Assembly: GCF_900114205.1 (NCBI RefSeq) | Contig: NZ_FOSH01000003.1 | Coordinates: forward strand, 62,001-126,000 | Direction: 5' to 3' | DNA: 64,000 nt | Source: Methylophaga sulfidovorans | GTDB taxonomy: Bacteria > Pseudomonadota > Gammaproteobacteria > Nitrosococcales > Methylophagaceae | Shown: in pieces, positions 1 through 7,573 of the stretch | How the letters are laid out: the number at the start of each line of letters is the position of its first letter | How positions within the stretch are numbered: the first letter of the stretch is position 1 | The notes under the pieces: generated by a model | Databases searched by the model: none | What the model was told of the DNA's origin: nothing | The model's input: the letters and a program-made list of their open reading frames with translations, nothing else | Position numbers and translations under genes: made by a program

Positions 1-1
1 T

Positions 2-343
2 GTGGCGGCTGCTAGTATTGATTTATTACTGGAGAGTGATTGGAAAACGAAGGTGTTAGCTATCGAAGAGATTCTTAACACCGAGCTAACAAAATATCGT
101 GCTCATGACTTAGTGAAGGATGTCAGAGTCAAAGGGGCGATTGGCGTGGTTGAACTCAATAAACCACTTGATGATGCGATGGATTGGTTGCCAGGATTTA
201 TTATCGATCAGGGGGTTTGGATCAGACCGTTCAGAACCATGATTTATATTATGCCGCCATATATTATCGATGAGTCTGATCTTCGCTTACTGTGTGATGC
301 GATCGGTAATATTTTGAATGAGTTGAATTCTACTGAGCGCTAG
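2..343 (+). CDS. bioA: Adenosylmethionine-8-amino-7-oxononanoate aminotransferase, C-terminal part
   Basis: Partial gene: the reading frame is open to the left edge, so only about the last 113 codons are present. The residues match the C-terminal domain of BioA, the PLP-dependent aminotransferase that makes 7,8-diaminopelargonate in biotin synthesis using S-adenosylmethionine as amino donor. Recognisable pieces are the segment VRVKGAIGVVEL and the terminal GVWIRPFRTMIYIMPPYII block, which is highly characteristic of BioA. The catalytic lysine lies upstream of the window. The stop is TAG at 341-343. No terminator is obvious behind it. The apparent GTG at position 2 is only an in-frame valine codon and not the real start. 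Confidence 0.9.
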   Translation: MAAASIDLLLESDWKTKVLAIEEILNTELTKYRAHDLVKDVRVKGAIGVVELNKPLDDAMDWLPGFIIDQGVWIRPFRTMIYIMPPYIIDESDLRLLCDAIGNILNELNSTER

Positions 344-496
344 ATGACCATACCGCTAAACAATTCTGTTTCTTTTAATAAGAATAATCCTGAGTTTAAT
401 CAAGCAAGACCCTGATGTGACTCTTACTGGGATTTACTACTATGTAATCACGTTGTTTTCACTAGAAATAACGCACCCTAAAAAGAGGAATTGATT

Positions 497-568
497 ATGT
501 GGACTAAACCAGAATACTCAGATATGCGTTTCGGCTTTGAAGTTACAATGTATATTTGCAATCGTTAA
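497..568 (+). CDS. pqqA: PQQ precursor peptide PqqA
   Basis: A 23-codon gene starting MWTKPEYSDMRFGFEV and ending with Arg-stop. PqqA is the ribosomal peptide from which pyrroloquinoline quinone is made: PqqE crosslinks the Glu and Tyr of an E-x-x-x-Y motif. Here that motif is EVTMY, with Glu15 and Tyr19. The N-terminal MWTKP and the FGFEVTMY core are family hallmarks. A ribosome binding site AAGAGGA lies at 483-489. PQQ is the cofactor of methanol dehydrogenase, which fits the mxa genes further on. Unusually, no pqqBCDE follows: a strong terminator closes the transcript after about 20 bases, so this is a stand-alone pqqA. Confidence 0.95.
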   Translation: MWTKPEYSDMRFGFEVTMYICNR

Positions 569-585
569 GATTGATAAATAATATT

Positions 586-627
586 AAAAAAGCCCTTGGA
601 GTCTGACTTCAAGGGCTTTTTTTATTT
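586..627 (+). terminator. Rho-independent terminator of pqqA
   Basis: Inverted repeat with arms GCCCTTG at 592-598 and CAAGGGC at 610-616, flanked by six A residues on the left and a long T run on the right. It isolates pqqA from the downstream ahpC gene. Confidence 0.9.
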
Positions 628-676
628 TTCCGATTGGTTAATCGGTTTTATCAATCATACTAATAGAATTAAGTCG

Positions 677-706
677 TTGTACCTATTTATGTGCCTCGAC
701 TACAAT
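677..706 (+). promoter_or_regulatory. Candidate sigma-70 promoter of ahpC
   Basis: TTGTAC at 677-682 and TACAAT at 701-706 are separated by 18 bases, 46 bases before the ahpC start codon. The -10 box matches the consensus at five of six positions; the -35 is weak, as is common for promoters needing an activator. No OxyR site could be identified with confidence. Confidence 0.45.
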
Positions 707-752
707 GCGAACTGTCACTTACGACACTAATGCAAAATTTAAGGAGCAAATA

Positions 753-1319
753 ATGTCTACACTGATTAATACAGAAATCAAACCATTTAAAGCGAATGCT
801 TACCACAATGGCGAATTCATCGAAGTTTCAAGTGAAGACCTGAAAGGTAAATGGTCTGTTTTCGTTTTTTACCCAGCTGATTTCACTTTCGTCTGCCCTA
901 CAGAATTAGGTGATGTTGCAGACCATTATTCTCAACTGCAAGAAATGGGCGTTGAAGTTTACTCAGTATCAACTGACACACACTTCACTCATAAAGCATG
1001 GCACGATGCTTCAGACACCATCAAAAAAATCAAATTCCCAATGATTGGTGATCCAACTGGTGTTATCAGCCGTAACTTTGAAGTCATGATTGAAGAAGAA
1101 GGTCTTGCACTTCGCGGTACATTCATCGTTAACCCAGAAGGTGTTATTAAAGCCGCTGAAATTAACGACCTGGGTATTGGCCGTAATGCCAAAGACTTAG
1201 TCCGTCGTGTACAAGCAGCACAATATGTTGCAACTCATGATGGTGAAGTATGTCCTGCTTCTTGGCAGCCAGGTGAAGAGACTCTGTCTCCATCTTTAGA
1301 CTTGGTTGGCAAAATCTAA
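753..1319 (+). CDS. ahpC: Alkyl hydroperoxide reductase subunit C (2-Cys peroxiredoxin)
   Basis: 188-residue typical 2-Cys peroxiredoxin that reduces H2O2, organic peroxides and peroxynitrite in the cytoplasm, being re-reduced by AhpF. The peroxidatic cysteine is Cys48 in FVCPTE and the resolving cysteine is Cys167 in GEVCPA, in the C-terminal arm that ends DLVGKI as in E. coli AhpC. Length equals the usual 187-188 residues. The start at 753 is chosen because AAGGAG lies at 741-746 and the protein then begins [12 protein letters not shown] like E. coli AhpC; an in-frame ATG at 705 would add 16 unrelated residues. ahpF follows 75 bases downstream, with a hairpin in the gap. Confidence 0.97.
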   Translation: MSTLINTEIKPFKANAYHNGEFIEVSSEDLKGKWSVFVFYPADFTFVCPTELGDVADHYSQLQEMGVEVYSVSTDTHFTHKAWHDASDTIKKIKFPMIGDPTGVISRNFEVMIEEEGLALRGTFIVNPEGVIKAAEINDLGIGRNAKDLVRRVQAAQYVATHDGEVCPASWQPGEETLSPSLDLVGKI

Positions 1320-1334
1320 TCAGGCTTAAACGAC

Positions 1335-1358
1335 CTGTCCGGGCAAGTGCCTGGGCAG
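1335..1358 (+). other. Hairpin between ahpC and ahpF
   Basis: CTGTCCGGGCA at 1335-1345 pairs with TGCCTGGGCAG at 1348-1358 through up to 11 pairs including two G-U. There is no T run after it, so it is more likely an mRNA-stabilising or processing element than a terminator. It could help keep AhpC more abundant than AhpF. Confidence 0.5.
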
Positions 1359-1394
1359 TGTCACTAAACTACTTATAGATTAAGGTAAATTATT

Positions 1395-2969
1395 ATGTTG
1401 GATGCAAATATCGCCGGACAACTGAAAGGTTATCTGCAAAACATCAAACGCCCAATTGAATTAGTTGCGGCATTAGATGACAGTGCTAAAGCGACTGAAA
1501 TGCGCGATTTATTGCAAGAAATCGCTGATATGTCAGCAGACATCACCTTTATTGATGATGCTGATAGCGATTCACGTAAACCGTCGTTTCAGATTAAACA
1601 GCCCGATGGACAAGAAAAAATTCGTTTTGCCGGTATTCCTATGGGCCACGAATTTACATCGCTGGTGTTGGCTCTGCTTCATGTCGGTGGGCATCCAACG
1701 AAACTCGATCAAGATACGATCGACCAGATTAAAGCGCTGGAAGGGGAATATCGTTTCGAAACCTATATTTCACTTTCATGCCAGAACTGTCCAGAAGTTG
1801 TACAAGCATTAAATGTGATGGCAGTTCACAACCCGAATATTTCGCACACCATGATTGATGGTGCGTTATATCAGGAAGAAGTCGACCAGCGGAAAATCAT
1901 GGCTGTGCCAACGGTTTATCTGAATGGTGAAAATTTCGGCTCAGGTCGTATGAGTCTGCCTGAAATTATTGCCAAACTGGATACTGGTGCGGTTAAGCGT
2001 GAAGCTGAAAAAATCAGTGCCAAACAAGACTTTGACGTGTTAATTGTTGGTGGTGGTCCAGCTGGCGCTTCAGCTTCGATTTATGCCTCACGTAAAGGTA
2101 TTCGTACAGGTATCGTCGCTGAACGCTTCGGTGGTCAGGTCATGGATACCATGGCGATTGAGAACTTCATATCTGTTAAAGAAACTGAAGGGTCTAAACT
2201 TGTGGCCGCATTAGAGGAGCACGTGAAAGAATATGACGTAGATGTCATGAATCTTCAGCGTGCGAAAGGTCTGAAAAAGAATGGCAAGATGATCGAGGTC
2301 GAACTGGAAAGTGGAGCGACACTATCAAGTAAAACGGTCATTCTAGCCACAGGTGCACGCTGGCGTGAACTGGGTGTTCCAGGTGAAAAAGAATACCGTG
2401 GACATGGTGTGGCTTACTGTCCTCACTGTGATGGTCCTTTATTTAAAGGTAAACCTGTTGCGGTAATTGGTGGCGGTAACTCTGGTGTTGAAGCTGCGAT
2501 TGATTTAGCAGGTATTGTCGGTCATGTGACATTGATCGAATTCAACGGCGAGTTACGTGCCGATGCGGTATTACAGAAAAAACTTTTCTCTCTGGATAAT
2601 GTTGAAGTCATCACCGGTGCACAGACAACAGAAATTACAGGCGATGACGGTAAAGTTAATGGGCTGGTTTACATTGACAGAGGCACTGAGCAAAAACATA
2701 CGGTTGAATTAAATGCGGTGTTTGTTCAGATTGGTTTGTTGCCGAATACAGATTGGTTAAAAGAGACCATTGAATTAAGTAAATTTGGTGAGATCGAAAT
2801 TGATAACCATGGCCAAACCTCATTACCAGGTGTATTTGCAGCAGGTGATGTGACAACTATTCCATATAAACAGATCATTATGGCAATGGGCGATGGTGCA
2901 CGTGCAGCTTTAGGTGCATTTGATTACCTGATCCGTAATGATTTTGATGATAAAAGTGAGGCAGCTTAG
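1395..2969 (+). CDS. ahpF: Alkyl hydroperoxide reductase subunit F
   Basis: 524-residue NADH-dependent flavoprotein disulfide reductase that returns electrons to AhpC. The N-terminal double thioredoxin-fold domain carries the redox pair Cys129/Cys132 in SCQNC. An FAD-binding motif GGGPAG lies at 219-224, the active disulfide Cys342/Cys345 in CPHC, a second nucleotide-binding motif GGGNSG near 357-362, and the terminal FAD motif FAAGDVTT near 485. Length and order match E. coli AhpF (521 residues). It forms an operon with ahpC and is closed by a strong terminator. Confidence 0.97.
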   Translation: MLDANIAGQLKGYLQNIKRPIELVAALDDSAKATEMRDLLQEIADMSADITFIDDADSDSRKPSFQIKQPDGQEKIRFAGIPMGHEFTSLVLALLHVGGHPTKLDQDTIDQIKALEGEYRFETYISLSCQNCPEVVQALNVMAVHNPNISHTMIDGALYQEEVDQRKIMAVPTVYLNGENFGSGRMSLPEIIAKLDTGAVKREAEKISAKQDFDVLIVGGGPAGASASIYASRKGIRTGIVAERFGGQVMDTMAIENFISVKETEGSKLVAALEEHVKEYDVDVMNLQRAKGLKKNGKMIEVELESGATLSSKTVILATGARWRELGVPGEKEYRGHGVAYCPHCDGPLFKGKPVAVIGGGNSGVEAAIDLAGIVGHVTLIEFNGELRADAVLQKKLFSLDNVEVITGAQTTEITGDDGKVNGLVYIDRGTEQKHTVELNAVFVQIGLLPNTDWLKETIELSKFGEIEIDNHGQTSLPGVFAAGDVTTIPYKQIIMAMGDGARAALGAFDYLIRNDFDDKSEAA

Positions 2970-2996
2970 GAGCTAATCCTAACTGTTTTATGAATC

Positions 2997-3031
2997 AAAG
3001 CCTGCTGATGTAAGTCAGCAGGCTTTTTTTT
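2997..3031 (+). terminator. Terminator of ahpCF
   Basis: Perfect 12-bp stem, AAAGCCTGCTGA at 2997-3008 with TCAGCAGGCTTT at 3015-3026, followed by an eight-T run. Confidence 0.92.
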
Positions 3032-3044
3032 GCAAAGTACTTAA

Positions 3045-3060
3045 CGTTTTTGCAAAAACG
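3045..3060. promoter_or_regulatory. Perfect 16-bp palindrome, candidate operator
   Basis: CGTTTTTGCAAAAACG is identical to its reverse complement, without a loop, 63 bases before the start codon of the 696-residue gene. The absence of a loop favours a protein-binding site over a hairpin. The cognate regulator is unknown. Confidence 0.5.
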
Positions 3061-3122
3061 ATTTTTGTTTGGTGTTATTTTGTTGCACCATGTTAGCTTT
3101 TTGAAAAGAACAGGGAGGTGTA

Positions 3123-5213
3123 ATGAAAAAAGCATTTTTTATCGTAGTCCTTATTGCCATCGCTGGCCTCGGTATTTGGAAATATAAACAAGAGCAATCT
3201 TCGCCGTCAGCCATCTTGCAGTATGTTCCTGAGGACACCGCTTTTTACATGGGCGGAACCATGAATAAATCGCTATCAGAGTTTTTGGCTGACTCTCCGA
3301 TTTTAGGTTTTTCTCCATCAGAAAAACGTGCCTTAAATGAAATTCAGTCAGAACTATTAACGGCTGATACACCGGCTGCAAAATTTCTAAACGCGTTATT
3401 GACTGACTACAATGAAAAGACCGATGGCACTTATGGGGCGTTTGCTGATTATTTTGGCTTAGCTTCCGAAGGTGACTATGCGACTTACTTACACGGTTTA
3501 ATCCCTGTCATTAATATGCCGATAGCGGATAAACAAAAAGTCGTTACTTTATTTAAAACGATATCTGAAAAAGCGGGTGTGAGTTTTCAGGAAAAGACCA
3601 TAGGTAAGCAATCTGTTTTAAGTTGGGTGATTGATAAAAAAAATCTGCAATTGGTTTTAGCCACTACAGATTCTTCTGCTGTTTTAACCATAATCACACC
3701 TAAAGACACGGAAACGGACATTGATGAACGTCTTGCCCAGAAACCAGTTCCTGTGTCTTTTGCACATACACTGGCAGATATTCGTCAGCAGCAAGATTAC
3801 ACCGATGATTTGGTGTTTATGTTTGATATTGAAAAGTTAATGAAAGGCTTATTTACGGCTGATGATTCAAGAGCTTCGAAAGATTTCAAACGCTACTTTT
3901 CAGACACCCCGTTAGCCCAAAAATCATTAAACGATCCGAATGCTCAACTGTGTCAGGCTGATACCTTGAAACTGATTAGTCATGTCCCACGTGTGCTGAT
4001 GGGCTACAACGATATGCAAGTGAAGGGCAATCAGCTTATTGCCAAAGTCAGTGCCTTATTAGAAATAAACAATGATATGGTCATGAGCGTTCTCGATAGT
4101 CTGCAAGGACATATCCCAAATCATGTACTTAATCCAAACGATAAGATTTCCAGTATGGGACTTGCTCTGGATATGGATAACCTGACGCCAGGTGTCACTA
4201 AGTTATGGACGGCATTCACCAACGCTGAATTCAGTTGCCCAGATCTGCAAGAAGCTCAACTTAAGTCTAAACAAATGAGTCCAATGGTGTTGGGTGCGTT
4301 TACTGGTATGGCTCAGGGCATAAAAGGTACTGGCTTATCACTATTTGATTTAAAGCTTGATGCCGATAGTGAGCTTCCATTGAAACTCGATTTCTTATTC
4401 AGTATTGAAACCACAAATCCAACAGGGATTTTATCGTTGTTACAAATGGTGCCGGAACTGGCCAATATCGGTATTCCAGAAGATGGTAGTGAAGTTGCTT
4501 TAGAGCTGCCTCTGCCAGTCGAGTTTCCGGTTTATGCAGCTATTAAAGGCTCTCATGTGGTCGTTTATAGTGGAGAGAAAGGCAAGCAGGCTCTTAATGC
4601 AATCACATCAGAAGACTTAACACCAAATGCACTAGGCTTCAGCTCCAGTATGAACTATACGAAATTGGTTGAGCTTATTGAAAGTACTGACTTTAGTGAG
4701 CTGCCAGGCACTAGTATGGAAGGCTGTATGGAAATGTATTCTGCACTGGATACGCTTCGTGGCATGGATATGCAGTTAAGTTATCAAACGACAGTGAGGG
4801 AGCGTGGCTTGGGTCTTGAAGGCGATATTACCTTCAACAAACCACAATTAAAAATAAGCGATATCGATATTAAGGGACAGTGGAAAACAGCTTATCTGGA
4901 CGAGACTTGTCATTGGGTTTCTGATGGTGCTGAACAATGGAATGAAGATGGCACAGGGAGCTATAAAGAAAGCAGTGATACAGCAAGTTGCGATCTGTAT
5001 AAATCTCATTACCAATGGGAAAAAAATGGCAGAACATTAACGCTGACGGATATCTCAGCACCACAGTATCGTGATTCCTGTCAGGATGAGTGGCTGCAGG
5101 AAGAGAATAAAGAAACGTTAGTGTGTGAAATGATCAATATCAAAGAGGACAGCTTCCAATGTCTGTACTTCATTGATGGTAGCGAACCTTTCATCTATCA
5201 ATACACACGTTAA
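3123..5213 (+). CDS. Membrane-anchored or exported protein of unknown function
   Basis: 696 residues; function not recognised. The N-terminus is a single hydrophobic segment (residues about 4-17, FFIVVLIAIAGLGIW) after MKK, so it is probably an inner-membrane anchor facing the periplasm or an uncleaved signal. Residues about 30-580 contain the VPEDTAFYMGG start typical of some envelope proteins annotated DUF3352, a tentative match. The last about 110 residues form a separate domain rich in W, Y and C (cysteines in ETCHW, SCDLY, DSCQDEW, VCEM, QCLYF) that resembles a small beta-barrel, possibly disulfide bonded. A good GGGAGG ribosome site lies at 3113-3118. It is a lone gene between the ahpF terminator and the convergent regulator gene, so it appears to be monocistronic. 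Confidence 0.8.
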   Translation: MKKAFFIVVLIAIAGLGIWKYKQEQSSPSAILQYVPEDTAFYMGGTMNKSLSEFLADSPILGFSPSEKRALNEIQSELLTADTPAAKFLNALLTDYNEKTDGTYGAFADYFGLASEGDYATYLHGLIPVINMPIADKQKVVTLFKTISEKAGVSFQEKTIGKQSVLSWVIDKKNLQLVLATTDSSAVLTIITPKDTETDIDERLAQKPVPVSFAHTLADIRQQQDYTDDLVFMFDIEKLMKGLFTADDSRASKDFKRYFSDTPLAQKSLNDPNAQLCQADTLKLISHVPRVLMGYNDMQVKGNQLIAKVSALLEINNDMVMSVLDSLQGHIPNHVLNPNDKISSMGLALDMDNLTPGVTKLWTAFTNAEFSCPDLQEAQLKSKQMSPMVLGAFTGMAQGIKGTGLSLFDLKLDADSELPLKLDFLFSIETTNPTGILSLLQMVPELANIGIPEDGSEVALELPLPVEFPVYAAIKGSHVVVYSGEKGKQALNAITSEDLTPNALGFSSSMNYTKLVELIESTDFSELPGTSMEGCMEMYSALDTLRGMDMQLSYQTTVRERGLGLEGDITFNKPQLKISDIDIKGQWKTAYLDETCHWVSDGAEQWNEDGTGSYKESSDTASCDLYKSHYQWEKNGRTLTLTDISAPQYRDSCQDEWLQEENKETLVCEMINIKEDSFQCLYFIDGSEPFIYQYTR

Positions 5214-5240
5214 TAGATAAAGGTGCAGATTACGCTCTGA

Positions 5241-5906
5241 TTATGTTGCCTCGTCAACCAGCTCTAGCAGGTTGACGAGGTTCATTTTTATAGCGAGACG
5301 AGTAAGTTCAATATCGCTGTTTACGCCTAATTTCTTTTTAATGATGTAGTGTGAATTGGCCACCGTTTTTGGGCTGATGTTTAATAAATCAGCTATTTCC
5401 TGACTGGACTTAGCTTCCAGCAGAAGTCGTAATATTTCAAACTCTCTGACAGTCAGTTCATCAATGGCTGATTGATCATGTCCTAATTTCTCCATAGCCA
5501 GAGCCTGAGCAATATCAGCACTTAAGGTGTGTTTGTTATTGCTTATCTGCACGATGGCACGAATCAAAACTTCCGGATCACTGCTCTTGGTAATATAACC
5601 AAGCGCACCAGCACGAGTGGCTTGCAGGGCAAAACTGGGATTTTGATGCATGCTGAATACCAGCACTTTGGCCTGATTATCGAACTGTCGAATTCGCTCG
5701 ATAGCTTTCAGACCACTTTGACCAGGCAGGGAAATATCCATCACTACCACATCCGGGCGGTGCTCTTTGTAGAGTGTATAAGCCTCAGCACCATCACACG
5801 CTTCAGCTATGACTTCAAAATTAGCCTGTTTCTGCAATAAAGCACGATAGCCTTCTCTGACGATGGCGTGATCATCAACTAACATGATTCGAATAGAGTC
5901 GCTCAT
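5241..5906 (-). CDS. NarL/FixJ-type response regulator, MoxX-like
   Basis: 221 residues. The N-terminal receiver domain has the acidic pair Asp11/Asp12, phosphoacceptor Asp57 in VVVMDISLPG and a Lys in GYITKSS near residue 105. The C-terminal LuxR-type helix-turn-helix starts around residue 150 (LTVREFEILRLLLEAKSSQEIAD) and gives DNA binding. Its start overlaps the stop of the sensor kinase (ATGA), so the two form an operon. Position next to mxaR and the partner's domain make-up suggest it is the MoxX-type regulator of methanol oxidation genes; the target is inferred. The 3' end of the gene carries a long hairpin shared with the convergent gene. Confidence 0.9.
   Translation of the reverse strand: MSDSIRIMLVDDHAIVREGYRALLQKQANFEVIAEACDGAEAYTLYKEHRPDVVVMDISLPGQSGLKAIERIRQFDNQAKVLVFSMHQNPSFALQATRAGALGYITKSSDPEVLIRAIVQISNNKHTLSADIAQALAMEKLGHDQSAIDELTVREFEILRLLLEAKSSQEIADLLNISPKTVANSHYIIKKKLGVNSDIELTRLAIKMNLVNLLELVDEAT
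5249..5280. terminator. Long inverted repeat inside the 3' end of the response regulator gene
   Basis: CCTCGTCAACC at 5249-5259 pairs perfectly with GGTTGACGAGG at 5270-5280 around a 10-base spacer. On the plus strand it is followed by TTCATTTTTAT, so it could end transcription of the 3123-5213 gene. It lies within the last codons of the minus-strand regulator gene. Confidence 0.5.
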
Positions 5907-7267
5907 AGTGTGGCTTCCGTTTTTTGGTTCATGGGCAAGATAATGGTAACAACAAGGCCGCCGTTAGTTTGAGTATCCAGGCTCAGATCACCACCCAGTG
6001 CGGCCACACGTTCATGGATACCAAGCAGGCCCAATCCATTACTGGTAGAAAAGGCACTCAAGTCGGCCATACCATCATCTTTAATGACCAAGGATACAAG
6101 TGTGTCATCTTGAATATCTAAGTTAACATCAGCATTTTCAGCGCTGGCATGTTTGGCAATATTCGTCAGGCATTCCTGCACTATTCGATATATATGTACA
6201 GCCAGAGTCTCTGGTAATTCATTAATGTTGCCAGTCAAAGACATGTTGTAGCGGGTTTTACCTGAATTGCGTTGATTCCAGCTCTTTATCAGCTGTTTCA
6301 AACTGGTTTCTAAACCAAGTTCATCCAGTTCGGCTGGCCGTAAACGTGTCAATAAATCACGCAGGGCGCTCATCATATGTGCAGTGATGTGGCGGATAGA
6401 GTGTATTTCCTCAACTAACTCCGGGCAGGATGATTTTGCTGTTTGTGACACCGAGGTAGTGACGGCATTAATACCTGCGAGGCATTGACCAAACTCATCA
6501 TGCAGCTCACGCGAAATATAACGATGTTCTTCTTCCTGCGTGTTCATAATCTTAATAGAAAGCTGTTTGTTTTCTGCCAGAATATTTTGCTGAGTACTGA
6601 CCAGCGCATTAATGGCGTGACTGGTTCGTTTCCACTCGGCGATGTCAAAGTCCGGTAGGCGTACTGCTAAATCACCAGCCCGCATTTTTTCCAAGCCACC
6701 TACGATATCCTTTGCTGGTTTTAGCATGCGGTTGATAGTGATAAATACCAAGCAACATAAAGCCAGAATGGTGACGATAAGCACACCTAACGCTGCTTGT
6801 AAGTTATGCCAGGCTCGTGCTGTTTCAATATCGACATTTAAGGTGACAAGTATTGTGCCGTACTTGATCGCATTGAAACTCACCGAACGTGTTACTTCGA
6901 CGCCAGGGTTAAAAAAACGTGTATAAAAATGCCCAAACCATAGGGGGTAATTTTTGTTTGATGTTTGTGTGGCATTACACAAGCTACGCTGACGACTTTC
7001 AGTGCGGGATAAAAATTGTGTACATGAGCCGGGCACACTTTCAATTTTTTGCCATAAGCCAATATCAGGAAAAGATTGACTAAAATCATAACGTAGAAAC
7101 ATCTGTAACAGTTGCTGCCTGATCTGATGTTCGATTCTGTTTGCTGTTGCTTCGGCTTCGCTTAAGGCTTGTTGGTTAGTCTGATATAAAACATACCAAG
7201 TACTACCAATAATACAGATGACCGCGATAATCAAAATTCGCACAAAGAGTTGAAGTTGTAGATTCAT
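5903..7267 (-). CDS. Sensor histidine kinase, MoxY-like
   Basis: 454 residues. Transmembrane helix 1 is at about 8-28, a periplasmic sensor region of about 125 residues follows, transmembrane helix 2 is at about 157-178, then HAMP to about 230 and a HisKA_3 dimerisation domain with phosphorylated His256 in ISRELHDEFG. The ATP-binding domain has IYRIVQECLTNIAKHA (N box), IKDDGM and GLGLLGIHERV. The layout matches the LapD/MoxY_N family of sensors; MoxY of Paracoccus controls methanol dehydrogenase genes with MoxX. It is read away from mxaR across a 306-base divergent region and overlaps the regulator gene by four bases. The signal sensed is unknown. Confidence 0.9.
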   Translation of the reverse strand: MNLQLQLFVRILIIAVICIIGSTWYVLYQTNQQALSEAEATANRIEHQIRQQLLQMFLRYDFSQSFPDIGLWQKIESVPGSCTQFLSRTESRQRSLCNATQTSNKNYPLWFGHFYTRFFNPGVEVTRSVSFNAIKYGTILVTLNVDIETARAWHNLQAALGVLIVTILALCCLVFITINRMLKPAKDIVGGLEKMRAGDLAVRLPDFDIAEWKRTSHAINALVSTQQNILAENKQLSIKIMNTQEEEHRYISRELHDEFGQCLAGINAVTTSVSQTAKSSCPELVEEIHSIRHITAHMMSALRDLLTRLRPAELDELGLETSLKQLIKSWNQRNSGKTRYNMSLTGNINELPETLAVHIYRIVQECLTNIAKHASAENADVNLDIQDDTLVSLVIKDDGMADLSAFSTSNGLGLLGIHERVAALGGDLSLDTQTNGGLVVTIILPMNQKTEATL

Positions 7268-7573
7268 CCGTTTTTCACTGACATAAACATAGGGTTAGTC
7301 TAGGAGTAATCAGGGCATCTGCAAAGCGCTGTTACTGGCATCGGGAAATTTGCCCGATGACACTAGGCATATTTCAGCTGAGCAAAGATTAGGATACAGT
7401 TCTAATAGTATTCATTCAGTGAGTGTTGTTTACACCTCAAGATATTCATTACTTTATAAAGAATGAAACGGTCTGAATAAAAAATTAAATAGATTAAATT
7501 TATGATCCATAATGACTTTTTGTAAACGGACTTGCTAAAGTGACAAAACAAAAAAACCATAAGGGGAGAGAAG
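7268..7573. promoter_or_regulatory. Divergent control region between moxY-like gene and mxaR
   Basis: 306 bases without a gene. It holds two dyads: CATCGGG at 7339-7345 with CCCGATG at 7353-7359, and TTCAT-TA-CTTTA with TAAAG-A-ATGAA across 7445-7467. The octamer TATTCATT occurs at 7409-7416 and again at 7443-7450, 34 bases apart or about three helical turns, the second copy overlapping the second dyad. This region must contain both promoters and is the likely binding place of the adjacent regulator. No consensus sigma-70 pair stands out, which is compatible with activator-dependent transcription. AGGGGAGA at 7562-7569 is the mxaR ribosome site. Confidence 0.55.

Noticed and set aside
705-752. 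In-frame upstream start for ahpC adding 16 residues
   Set aside because: The added residues do not match AhpC, and the proper ribosome site AAGGAG lies just before the ATG at 753.
452-7435. Shared element GTTGTTTTCAC (452-462, before pqqA) and GTTGTTTACAC (7425-7435, before mxaR)
   Set aside because: Ten of eleven bases match, but for regions of this size such a match is expected by chance fairly often, and the distances to the start codons differ widely.
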